Source: Papiliotrema nemorosa
Taxonomy: Eukaryota; Basidiomycota; Tremellomycetes; Tremellales; Rhynchogastremaceae
Direction of reading: 5' to 3'
DNA: 64,000 nucleotides
NCBI GenBank assembly: GCA_032158125.1
Contig: JASKOT010000015.1
Span: 1 to 64,000 of the forward strand
Numbering within the stretch: position 1 is the first letter of the stretch; each line of letters begins with the position of its first letter. Shown here piece after piece: positions 48,090 through 58,797 of this stretch. Position numbers and translations under genes: made by a program. The notes beneath the pieces were generated by a model, which saw only the letters and a program-made list of their open reading frames with translations, did no database searches and was not told where the DNA came from.

Positions 48090-49845
48090 ATGGCGCCCGG
48101 TGGCACTGATGCCCTCTCGCATCTGAGGAACAACACCGCAACGTGGTGGTGGCAGGATGCTGGTATGCGAAAGTTGGCTCTGGCCGTTGCGGTCGGGTTT
48201 GCAGGGACTATCAACTCTGGTAAGCTGCCGAAGAATTCTTGTCGACCAGATTGCTCACATTATGCAGGATACGATGGAAGTTTGATGAACGGGCTCTTGG
48301 CAAACCCAACCTTTGTCGAAGCCATCGATAACCCAGACGCGAATAAACTCGGTATCATCTCTGCCGCCTACGCTCTTGGTGGCATTCCTGCGCTATTGCC
48401 AGCCTCATGGATCGCTGACCGCTTTGGTCGAAGGATGACCATGACCATCGGAGCCCTGTTGATCATTGCCGGAGGTCTCGTCCAGACCTTTACGAAAGGC
48501 GGCAACGCAATGCTCGGAGGCCGATTTGTCGTCGGTCTGGGTTCCGCTTTCCAGGCCATTGGTGGAGGTCCCTATGTCGCCGAGATCTCACATCCGAGAA
48601 ACAGGGCCCAAACGACTGCTCTGATCAACACGTGCTGGTACATCGGATCGATCATCGCGGCTTGGGTCACTTTTGGAGCCTTGAACATCAACGGTTCTTG
48701 GTCTTGGCGACTGTGTTGTCTGTTCCAGATCTTCCCTTGCTGCATTCAGCTGGGCATCCTGGGCTTTGTCAAGGAGTCTCCTCGATGGCTCATCTCGAAA
48801 GGTCGGGAGGAGGAAGCCCTCTTGATCCTCGCCAAATACCATGCCAACGACGATGTCCAGGATGAATTGGTTCAATTCGAGTTTACCGAGATCAGGGAAG
48901 CTATCAAAGCGGAACGAGAAGCACAAGCCGGTGTTTCATGGAGTGCATTTTTCAAGACCAAGGGCAATCGTCACAGACTTTTGATCATCATTGTCAGTTT
49001 TCCCAGCCTCGACACTTTCACTGTGCTGACTTGTCCTAGCTTGTCGCCTTCTTCTCCCAATGGGTCGGTAACGGTATCATCTCCTATTGTGAGTGCCCTT
49101 CATCATACACCATAAAAATGGACTAATTCATAGATCTCGCTTCGATCCTCAAATCTGTTGGTATCACCGACCCATCTTCCCAAGCAGGTTTCAATGGTGG
49201 ACTGCAAATTTGGAACTGGTTCCTCGCCATCGCGGGTTCACTCGCATGCGAGCGACTCGGTCGAAGGTTCCTCTGGCTTACTTCTGCGTGCGGAATGTTG
49301 GCATCTTTCATCATCATCACCGCTTGTTCAGCCGTTTACGCCGAAAAGGCCACACCAGCAGCTGGTCGAAGTGTCATGGCTTTCTTGTTCATTTACTTCG
49401 GATTCTACGACATTGCCGTGCGTTCCTGTCAAGCTGTACAATTCACATACTGATGACTTCTCAGTTCACTGGCTTGACTATCAGTTATCCCCTGGAGATT
49501 CTGCCCTTCGCGCTGCGTACCAAGGGCATGTCAATTCTCAATTTCTTCGTCAATTGCGCTCTGTTCTTCAACCAATACGTCAACCCGATCGCCCTCGAGG
49601 CCCTCGCGTGGAAATACTACTTTGTCTACATTGGTGTCCTCATCATTTCGATCGTCTGTATCTACTTTATCTACCCGGAAACCAAGGGTCGACTGCTCGA
49701 AGAGGTCGCCGAAGTCTTCGATGGACCCGCGGCGGTCACTGCGATGCAGCAGCATGCCGAACAGATTGTCGCCGAGACTTCCTCGGCAGCTGGGGACGAA
49801 AAGGCAGAAGTCAAAGCTGTGGGCGAGCATGTCGAGTTCGAGTAG
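48090..49845 (+). CDS. MFS sugar transporter, lactose-permease/hexose type
   Basis: Plasma-membrane sugar porter resembling fungal lactose permeases (Lac12 group). From 48090 it reads MAPGGTDALSHLRNNTATWW and, after an intron near 48220-48270, YDGSLMNGLLANPTFVEAI. Motifs: ADRFGRRMTMTIGALLIIAG, GRFVVGLGSAFQAIGGGPYV, EISHPRNRAQTTALINTCWY, KESPRWLISKGREEEALLIL, WVGNGIISYYLASILKSVGI, CERLGRRFLWLTSACG and YPLEILPFALRTKGMSILNF. The last motif is IYFIYPETKGRLLEEVAEVF, and the acidic tail ends HVEFE at 49845. Three further introns (near 48995, 49090 and 49420) are needed. It sits in the middle of the orphan gene family. The substrate is inferred from similarity only. Confidence 0.9.
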
Positions 49846-50359
49846 GTACAGAAATTGTGTCGATAAAGCACACGGAATTTCTGTACACGAATGACGATGC
49901 GTCCAAGCAGGACGTGGAGGCAAGGTGTCCATGGTGTTTGAGCGGGTTTATTTGCTAAGGGTCTGTTTTCAAATGTGCTATGAATGACTTGTGTTGCACT
50001 TTGAGGATACCTATACGGCGCGCTGAGGTATCATCTGCTGCATACGTCTCGGCGCATCATTCGTAAAGCTCTGCAGAAACAAGCTCGAATTTGTTTACTG
50101 TAATTGAACATTTTTCCTCACTACATCACTACCTCAGCGCCACCGCGAGTGCATTTAACGTGACTGTGCAGCGTCTCAAGCAATTGCTTGTGGATTGAGG
50201 GCTGAAAGGAACGTCTCTGCAGAAGCGTAAGAGCTTTCTGTAGGTTGGTCGCTCCTTTCGTTGTCATGATCGATCTGACGAAGAGTGGGGAAAGGGTAGT
50301 GAGGATAGGGGCTTGTTCTTGCCGTTATCTTCCCCATTCAGCCCAGCACTACCTGCATC
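49846..50359. other. Intergenic region before orphan member D
   Basis: This is 514 bases holding the transporter 3' UTR and the member D promoter. No coding frame with family similarity is present. Nothing notable is seen. Confidence 0.4.
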
Positions 50360-52145
50360 ATGTCTACATCCACTGCGAACTCGATCTCAGTCGCATCTTT
50401 GTTTTTGACGCAAGATGATATCGACAACATCCTCGAGGTCGAAGGATCTGGGAAATGGACAACACTCTACACTGTGCTTGACCGAGTGAGGACTAACGCA
50501 AAGACTCTGTCTGAACTCATTGACAAACTTCTGCAGCACCCACGGCGAGAGCGAAAACACGTACTTCAAGCATTGCGAGACGTGTCCGGTGAGTTTCACC
50601 ATTCGACGGCGACCCTACTGATAAGCAGAATGTTGCAAAAACAGTCGACAGTCTGCAAGTGCTTTGGTGGAAGCCAGGCTCAAGCCGTCCGATGCTTCAA
50701 TGATCCCGGCTCTGGCAGCGCTGTCTAAGGAATGGGCTGACAGGATTCCAGCAACGCAAAATATCACTTCTGCGATGCGACTGGCAAGGCTGCTGAACGA
50801 GACTTTGCAAGGAGTTGTGACTCATTACGCGACGGAGTCTGAGGGCAAAATCCCTCCGGACCACATGATGGCACAGGTACGAGTGATTTCGGACCAAATA
50901 CTGAAGATGCATGGTAGAGTATCTTTGCTCTCATTGGTGACCGATGAGTGCGAAATGGATGAGGCCTCGGATTTGGAGGGACCGAAGGATGAATCGTTGT
51001 ATAGAGACTGGATTCGCAAGATCGAAGAAGCAGGCTCGACCTTGGTCAAAGTCTTACAATCAGAAACTTTCCGAGACACTTTGGGCCAGAGGAACAAGGA
51101 TATGTTGGAGCAAGTACGAGGTCAGTTCCTTCTGGCAGTCTCTGCAACATGTTGACCGATAGAGCAAATTCGCCTCTCACATTCAGATGAGAAAGGTGAC
51201 TTTGTAGCCCTCGCGGGGACGCTGGTCGATCCGGATGTCGTTGAGCTTTTCCGGCCCATGAGATCACTTGTCGACAAGTCAGTGGCGACACCTCAGGATT
51301 GGAACATCGACCCGGAAGCAGTTTCTTCCCTTGGTCAGCTCATGCGAAATTGTGCACACGGTCCCGATGAGGAAGAAACCGACGATGAAAATAAGAAGGA
51401 GCGAGTGAAGCAAATGGTCTCATTTACCGAAGAACTTGGCCAAGTCGTGGACTTTGTCCGCGGCGACTATTTTGCAGATCTGGAGGGCAACGACAAGATC
51501 TCTTTGCTCACTCTGCTGATCCAACCGGGTGATATTTCGACCAAAACAGTGATCAGTATCGATGAGGCGCTTTTCCGCGACAAGGTCCGCAGAGGGTGGT
51601 CACAACTTACCGCCATACTGGGAAAGCTCAAAGACAGCCAGGCCGCCACGTCGGCCGACGGGAGACTTTATGCTCTAGCAGGTGAGTCGCTGTGCCACCA
51701 AGGCTTGCGAGGCTGACGAGGATCGTCAGGACGAGTTTCCACAGTCAATGAGCGACAGAATCCAAGCTTGGTAGACTACGAAGTGCTGCATCGATCTGAT
51801 GTTGCTGCCCTACCCAAGCTACAAGAGTTTGCCGAGGCTTTTGAGGAATTTGAGAACACTGCAACATTACGAAGTCTCCTCACGCGAGTCATTGAAGCCT
51901 CAACTGTAGTCTACGACTCGGATAACAAGGGTTCTCCCAGTGTATTCGACAAGTGGCGGGCGCTGGAGTACATGCGGGAGGCCACGCCGCAATTACTCAT
52001 GAGCAACTTCTCGTTGAGCTCTGAAGCGGACGAGAAGCTAGAGGGGACAGCATTGAGCTTTTCGGAGCTTAAAAGAGCTTTTTCAGCTGTTGACAACGAC
52101 AGAGAGGATCAGAATCGCGATAGTGAGACAGCCAAGATGGCTTGA
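50360..52145 (+). CDS. Orphan tandem family, member D (fullest member)
   Basis: Unrecognised protein of about 540 residues. From 50360 it reads MSTSTANSISVASLFLTQDD, then helix-rich sequence (YTVLDRVRTNAKTLSELIDK). An intron (about 50590-50629) gives SECCKNSRQSASALVEARLK, and the helix-rich part continues to DQILKMHGRVSLLSLVTDE. Block 1 is LYRDWIRKIEEAGSTLVKVL, QSETFRDTLGQRNKDMLEQV. The middle block is LGQVVDFVRGDYFADLEGND, KISLLTLLIQPGDISTKTV. The C-terminal block is VNERQNPSLVDYEVLHRSDV, then FDKWRALEYMREATP and an acidic, charged tail ending KMA. Blocks containing [KR]xSLL[ST]L[VL] recur in both halves, suggesting internal duplication. There is no signal peptide, membrane segment or catalytic motif. 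Confidence 0.7.
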
Positions 52146-52593
52146 CTGAGTCTCGAAGACCACAAATGAATGTGGCGTCGTACTCACATACTGTACATAT
52201 GTGTCGTGGTCAGATGAAGGACTGGAGTTCGATGGTGATGCAAATAGTATGATTCATAGACTAGCAGTAACGTGAGCATGCTCATATCGAGCAATGCCCA
52301 CGATTTGCGCCACCAGAAATAGTCTCTGGCAGAGACATACCTTTTCCAAAGCATCAAGGTCGTTCTTTCCCATCCAGTGAAGCGACTCTGGCCATGCGGG
52401 GCAGTAATGTAAACCCCTGACTGAGATCCGCCCGCCAAACATAGGTCATTCGTTGCATCGTGTCTTCTAGATAAAAGCTATGGATTAGATAGTCCTTCAT
52501 ATCGTCATGCGCTTCTCATCATACTGTCTTGTCCTCTCCACCTCCCAAATTCTCTCAGACCCACGACAATCCCGCTCCCGCCGCGTTCGTCGC
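52146..52593. other. Convergent intergenic region
   Basis: This lies between member D (plus) and the GMC oxidoreductase (minus). It would contain both 3' UTRs. AT-rich pieces (ATACTGTACATATGTG, 52188-52203) could include polyadenylation signals. No gene is seen. Confidence 0.4.
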
Positions 52594-55554
52594 TTACAGA
52601 TTGACAGGTCGATAAGTCTGTTGTCGGGGATACTGCATTCCCTCGCTCATCTCGCCTGCGACCCCATAACCCCCTTGACCCTGTGTCATCCCCGCTCCCG
52701 GAGGAGGCGAGTGGTCCCTATAAGGCGTATCTATACCGCTCAATCCGAATCCGCTCTCACTGCGCACAGCCCGTTGAGCAGCCAGATCGGCAGTAGCCAT
52801 AGTCGCTACTGATTCTGATCGAGAATGAGCAAATGGCGCCATGGGGTATGCGTTGTTGGCGGAAGGACTGGGACCTCGAGCAGACTCTTTGTAGGCACCC
52901 GATGGATCGGTGTCGTATGTCGAGGCGGGATCGTACCATCCTCCCTTTCCTCCTGGAGCTTGCTTCTTTCGTCGCATACAGCAGAATACAATCTGACATG
53001 AGTCAAGAACGAATTATAAATATGTGACACTCACCAAAGCAGCAAGGATGATAGCAGCACCTACACCGACACCAGCTCCAATACCAATCTTTGCAGCATT
53101 GCTCAGACCCGACGAAGAATCGGAAGAGAGATTGTTGTTGGCTGTGACGGCGCTGTCTGTGGCATCTCCAGGGCTAGCTGTAGTCTCCGAAGCATCGGTA
53201 CCGTTTGCGGTGGTGTTTGTCGCCTCGACCTTCCAGTATTTTTGCTTGATGATATCCGCGCCTTTCTCCGCGATACCGTACGTCGAAGCCATTAGATGGG
53301 CAGAAATCTGCAAAGGCATGATGGAAGCATCAATGACTCGCAAGTTTGCTGATCCATAGACTAGCAAGTTGGTATCGACCACACCACCCGATTCTCGCGG
53401 CAACATGGAGCATGTTCCAAGAGGGTGATATTCGGTGCCGGCAGCTCTCTTTGTGTAGTTGTTCAACGCATCGCCGGTGACTCCAGCGCCGGGGAGGACT
53501 TCTGCGGTCATGACATCGCTGAGCGGGGCGGTTTGGGCCAATTTCCGAGCAAATTCGGAACCGTAAGACATAATGTCAATGTCGTATCCCACACCAAAGT
53601 AGTCGGGGTCGATGAGAGGAGCGGTGAAGGGGTCCTTGGAGTTGATAAAGATCGATCCTCTCGACCACGGGTGTTGCAAAGCGACCTGAATACCCAACTG
53701 ATTCTGGGCTCCATTGTTACCGAGCATGGTAAGGATGATTTCGAGTTGACCGACATCGGTGGAAAGGCGATCTTGCATGATCTTGTATTGTGCTGCAAGA
53801 CCAGTGGAAACGTAGGCGGGAAGAGCTTGCCATTCGGTCACTTGGCTAAGAAGTTGATCTTGGCCAGAGTTGACACTGTTGATGTATGAAGTGAGGGAGG
53901 ACGAGGACATGAGGTCTGACATGGCAGGATCTAGCCCATGAGCGACATGCCAAGACTAAAGCTATTACACACTCACATCCAACAGCCTCATTGATGTAAG
54001 TCCAAAGACCGGTTCCACTAGCTTCGTATTCGGTCAAAGCGCTCGCTCTGAGCCCTTGATCGTTCTGCAGGACAGCCCATGTCACAACATCGGTTCTGCA
54101 TGTTAATTGGGCGTCCAGCACTCGGGCAGTGGCGACTCACGGTGCCGACCAGTACATCGAGTACGAGACATGATCCTGCAAGTTGTATCCGACGGGCAGA
54201 TCGATTCGAGTATCAATGCCCAACGGAGTGAGCTTTGTGCTTGGCCCGACACCTGACAACTGCAAGATCTGAGGCGAACCGACCGTGCCACCTCTATCAG
54301 GCGTCAGAGCATTGTCTTTTGAACTAACGCGAGAAACTCACGCCAGGATGACTTCCTTCTTCGCTTCGACCGAGTACTCAGTAGCTCCACTGGAAGCCTG
54401 GAAAGTCACTCCTGACGCAATGATCGCGCCATTCGCATCGGCCGAACCGTTGAACACGACCCCGGTGACTTGCTGTCCGGTGAGAATAACCAAGTTGCTT
54501 CTAGGTGGCAATGGGTCGATGTAACCGGCTTTCGAATCTGATCGGGTCTGATTGGCCGGGTTGATGGTAGATGTAGTGATGGTCACACCTCGCGTGGATC
54601 CTCCAGCCAAATCCAGAGCCTGGAAACCGAGAGCGACCCATGTGGGTACCCAGTTTGCGACTGCATCGTAAATATACTCCGAGTAACCAGAGTTGATCGG
54701 TCCCGAGTCTCCGTGCACCGAAGCGTCGTGCGGTATCGAGAATTTTTCAGTCTGCGAAGCGTTTGGTGCATTGAATTTCTCGGCCTGGTCGTCAGCGTGA
54801 CTGTAGGATGGCTCGTAAGATAGGCAGGTGTTCCATACCTTGTTGATGTACTTCTGCATCTCTGCCCAATTCCATGTTTGCTCTCCATCGGGATTCAGGG
54901 CTGATACGTCAGTGGTGATCTTGGGAGCCTTCTGGAATCACTCACCAGCCCATGCATCGTAATCATCTTGTCCCCCTCGACCCCAGAAGAGACCGTTGAT
55001 TGCACCAGATCCGCCAAGACCTTTTCCTCTTGGCCAGCCTTTTGTTCCTCCAAGCGCATCCGTCTGACGTCGTTAGCACAGCCTCCAACCTGTCCCATGT
55101 TGTTGCCAAAGATGGCTTACCTGTTCAGTTGTCATATACTGCCAGTCGTATGCTGTACCAGACAACGAGTTCAAGTACGAGTACCCTGGCACATCAGAGT
55201 GATCCATGCCAGATTAGACTTACCAGGGATATCAATCTGTTGCTCGTATTCTGATCCATCGCCTCCAGCTTCAATGAGCAGTACCGTGACGTTGCTCCAT
55301 TCCGTCAACCTCGCAGCCAGAGCCAATCCTGCACATCCGCCTCCGGCAATGACAAAATCAAACGATTTCGACGCCGCCACGGACGCATCTGCCGTTATGC
55401 TTCTTTTGAGTAATGATCGGTGAGGATTATGGTAGTTGTGCGGATGGGGATGAGGAGTGTTGTCGTCCTGATACCGTTTGTGCCATTGTACTTTGGCCGA
55501 AGAGGGAACGACGACAGAGGCGAAGAGCGATGTGAGGAGTAGAGGGGAAATCAT
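52594..55554 (-). CDS. Secreted-pathway GMC oxidoreductase with C-terminal membrane anchor
   Basis: FAD flavoenzyme of the glucose-methanol-choline family, related to aryl-alcohol and choline-type oxidases. From 55554 the first 20 residues ([20 protein letters not shown]) look like a signal peptide. The FAD fold appears as [20 protein letters not shown] and [12 protein letters not shown]. Later exons contain [15 protein letters not shown] and [20 protein letters not shown]. The active-site region is [12 protein letters not shown], and then [20 protein letters not shown] with the second His. Unusually, a Thr/Ser-rich linker leads to a membrane helix ([18 protein letters not shown]) and, after an intron, to [13 protein letters not shown] and a disordered cytosolic tail. 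The stop is at 52594. Many short introns are present, so internal borders are approximate. Confidence 0.85.
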
Positions 55555-56812
55555 GGCGAGATGACCGGACTGATAGCGGTTTCAGAGACGATCAAGACGC
55601 GTCGTACAGCCAGCCTGCGCGTTAGATACAGATGCAAGGAGTGGGTATATTCCTCAGTAGACTCACTCGATCAAAGCTATTTGTACTTGAGCTCTTCACC
55701 CTTCACTCTCGGTAGGATTAGGATAGACTCGGAGTCGATGCGCGAGTACCCTTGATGTGCCCACAAAGGTGATTACAAATGATTTGGGCCGACAAAGAGG
55801 CTGTCCGTGGATAGGTCGTGGTTCGGCCTCCCGTAGAATGCCGTTCGTCTATAAGTTTTATAAAGAACGATCAGTAGATGTTCAAGCAGACCACAAGGTG
55901 TTCATCATCATTATTGTTCTATCGCACTGCAATCTCTCGCGAGATATCACAGGTCATTCTCTCGTCAGGCTACCAAGAACAACAAGAGAAAAAAAAAGTT
56001 CATCTTTACGCGTCTCTACCCAGGGCCCGTTTACTTGGAGAGGGATCACAAGGCTGTGCTGCCTTCTTAGCCGAGGGTGAGATGTCCCAAGGCAGGGGAA
56101 GGGGTGAGAGGGGGATGCCCAGCCAGAGGTGAGTGAGCAGAAAACGAATGCCAAGGAGGGAGAGAGATGAGCCAAATTTCCCGAAGACATTTACCCCTGA
56201 AACACACGCCCCCCCCCTTTGCCCCTTCCTTTGCCCCTGCCGGGACCCTGAGTGACGGATTTCTCCGGCTATAGGTGGGCATGTCGTGGCTCTCGGCCGC
56301 AAAAAGTTCCATCACAGCACACTGTCTGTTGGCATGGATGCTTCCGAGCCATACCGTCGCTGTCAAATGTGTTCGTTTTCGTTGAGCGACTCAACTATCG
56401 CCGGCGAGGATTCGACATACTAGTTTACTGTCTGCAGTCTTCTTCTACGAGTGCATTTGGGTCGCTCAGGGGCCTGCCTATTCCATTTCGCTACGGATCA
56501 TTGCTTTTCGAGGTCAACACGTCAAGATTCATCCCAAGGTCTACTCAAATGTATGAAACGAGATTAAGGGGAATAAAAAGTCATTAAAGCGTCAAAGAGA
56601 AGAAAGAGAATCAGACATATACATCAAAGATGCAAAGAAACGACGTTACTTGGTATGAATAGCTCGAGCAAGAGATACTTCCAACGAACAAGTTCAAATA
56701 TTGCGGTATCGAAAATACTCATGCCCAACACGTGATAACGACAAGAGGATGATGATAGAGATTGTGTCTATGTGCGATAGTCGAAGAGATCGACTGGATA
56801 TGTTCGAGGCGT
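55555..56812. other. Intergenic region upstream of the GMC gene
   Basis: This is about 1.26 kb between two minus-strand genes. It holds the GMC promoter near 55555-55900 and the NCS1 permease 3' UTR near 56600-56812, which is A-rich. A C-run lies at about 56208-56217 and an A-run near 55988-55997. Frames are short and unsupported. Confidence 0.45.
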
Positions 56813-58797
56813 TTACGCCTTGCTGAGGTTGTAGGTGTTGTCATGGCTGTGTCCGCCGGTCGAGGTCGTAGGCGACATTTCCTTTTCCCAGCCTTTGGGA
56901 ACAGCGTCCGACTCTCCAGGCATGATACCTGGGTATCCAGCATCTTCGTCGAGGGATTCGACAGTCTTGTCGACAAGAGTCGAAGTGGGAGGGAAGACTT
57001 TCGAAATGAGAACATAGAGACCAAACGAGATGAAGAAGGACGTGAGCCATGAGGCTCGATAGAAGAACGAATAGTTTCCAATCTCGACATCGTCGTTGAT
57101 GGCGTGGATCAATCCGGGAAGATTGATGGGCACAACAATAAGAAGAGTGAGAGCCGCTCGCCAGTTGACACCAGCAGTGTATCGGTAGATACCCTCGTTT
57201 TGGTACAACATCGGAACGTGGAGTCTCGTCTTTCGGATAATCCAGTAATCGGCAATCTAACGTCAACCACTAGGCTGTATGGAGGACCATGGAAACTCAC
57301 CATGATTGACACGACGGGAGCGAGGACAATAATGTAACCAGACAGGAAAGTCGTCAAGCTCTTTGCACTGGCTTGGATCTTCCAAGGAGCAGTGGCCCAA
57401 CCTCCAATGACGGCAGTAAGGAAAGCTCCTCGTTTGATGTTGAGCCATTTGGGAGCAAGGAAAGCCAGATCGTTCGAGGAGGCAATCGAGTTGGTCGAGA
57501 TGTTGGTACCCAAAGTGGCGAGACCAAAGGCAAAGGCACAGAAGAAAGCACCGGCTCGGTTGGTCCAAAGGGCAATGATGGAAGTGGGGTCCCAGTAGGT
57601 CTTGCCGTAGATGGCTTCACCAGCTGAAGCAACGGCGATACCGATGAAAGAGAATGTCCAGTAAACCAAGGGAATGAAGAGGAGTTGCCACCACGAAGCG
57701 GATGGCTTCCGAGCGTATCGAGTGAGATCAGGCTGCCAGTTAGTCTAAAGCCCAATCATGATGTATCACATGACTTACAATGTTGAGAGCCAAAGTGGTC
57801 TTTCCACTGATGGCAATGTTGACACCTGATAGATATGCCCACGACTTGGCAGATCCAGTGAGCTTGCTCTTGGCGGCAAATACGGGTCCTCCTCCTCCGG
57901 CGGTGTTGACGCACCATCCGAGAAGAGCGAAAGCGGCGATAACGGCGGCGATCGACTTGATGAAGAACAGCCATCGCATCTTTCGGGGGTGGATCAAGAC
58001 CAAGGGGAGTTGCACTGGAAGGTCAGTGGTCGTGGTACGGTCTGTGCGGCATTGACTCACAAGTCCAGAAAACGACGTAGGCTATCATCTTGTTGGAGGT
58101 CACGCCAGCACTAGCAGGGAGGGCATTGGGATAGGTCTTGAGAGACGGCCATATGGCCTCGAGCATGATGAGCATACACGAGGCACCAATATAAGTGTTG
58201 ATACTGGACGTAAATGTCTGAGTGCCAGGCACGACGAAACTTTCAACTCACCCAAAGTAGATCAAACCAAGGACCATCCGAGAGAAGACGGCAAAGTAGG
58301 AGAAATAGAAGCCCATGGAGGCTCGAGAAGCGATGGAGAAGGGGATGTGGTGTCGCGAACCGAGCATACCATTGAAGGCGACGGCTGCAGCGATGATGAT
58401 GTTTCCAATTGCACTGAGCGTCAGTCAACCCTGTTCGATTCGGATGGGCACGAGTCTCATCCACTCACATGGCGACAGAGGCTTCTCGCCAGGAGAGACC
58501 TAGAGCGACGATTGATCCTGCCTGTTGCATGGTCCCGACGTTGGCACCGTCAGACAACCAAAGGAAAAGGTAATTGATACTATTCACGTCAGCCTCGATC
58601 CATTTGTTGGATCACTCGTCCATTGAACATCCCACTCACCCTCTCCAGTTTCGTTGTTCGACGGGGACGACATCGACATCGGCGTTGGACCATCCATCAT
58701 GCGTCGCATAGGAAGCAGGAGGGGTTTCGAGGTGCCAATACGACTTTGTGAACCACTTGCCAGGTTCAGGTCGAGAGATGGTAGGGAATGACACCAT
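56813..58797 (-). CDS. NCS1-family nucleobase/allantoin-type permease
   Basis: Twelve-helix cation symporter for purines, pyrimidines, allantoin or related compounds. From 58797 it reads MVSFPTISRPEPGKWFTKSY and the family opening VDVVPVEQRNWR is followed by NYLFLWLSDGANVGTMQQAG. Then SIVALGLSWREASVAM, GNIIIAAAVAFNGMLGSRHH and HIPFSIASRASMGFYFSYFA match the NCS1 core. The C-terminal half has YWTFSFIGIAVASAGEAIYG, DPTSIIALWTNRAGAFFCAF and ASSNDLAFLAPKWLNIKRGA. The last exon includes MLYQNEGIYRYTAGVNWRAA and ends TYNLSKA at 56813. About six introns interrupt it. The sequence is closest in style to the uracil/allantoin (Fur4/Dal4) group, but the substrate cannot be fixed from motifs. Confidence 0.9.
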
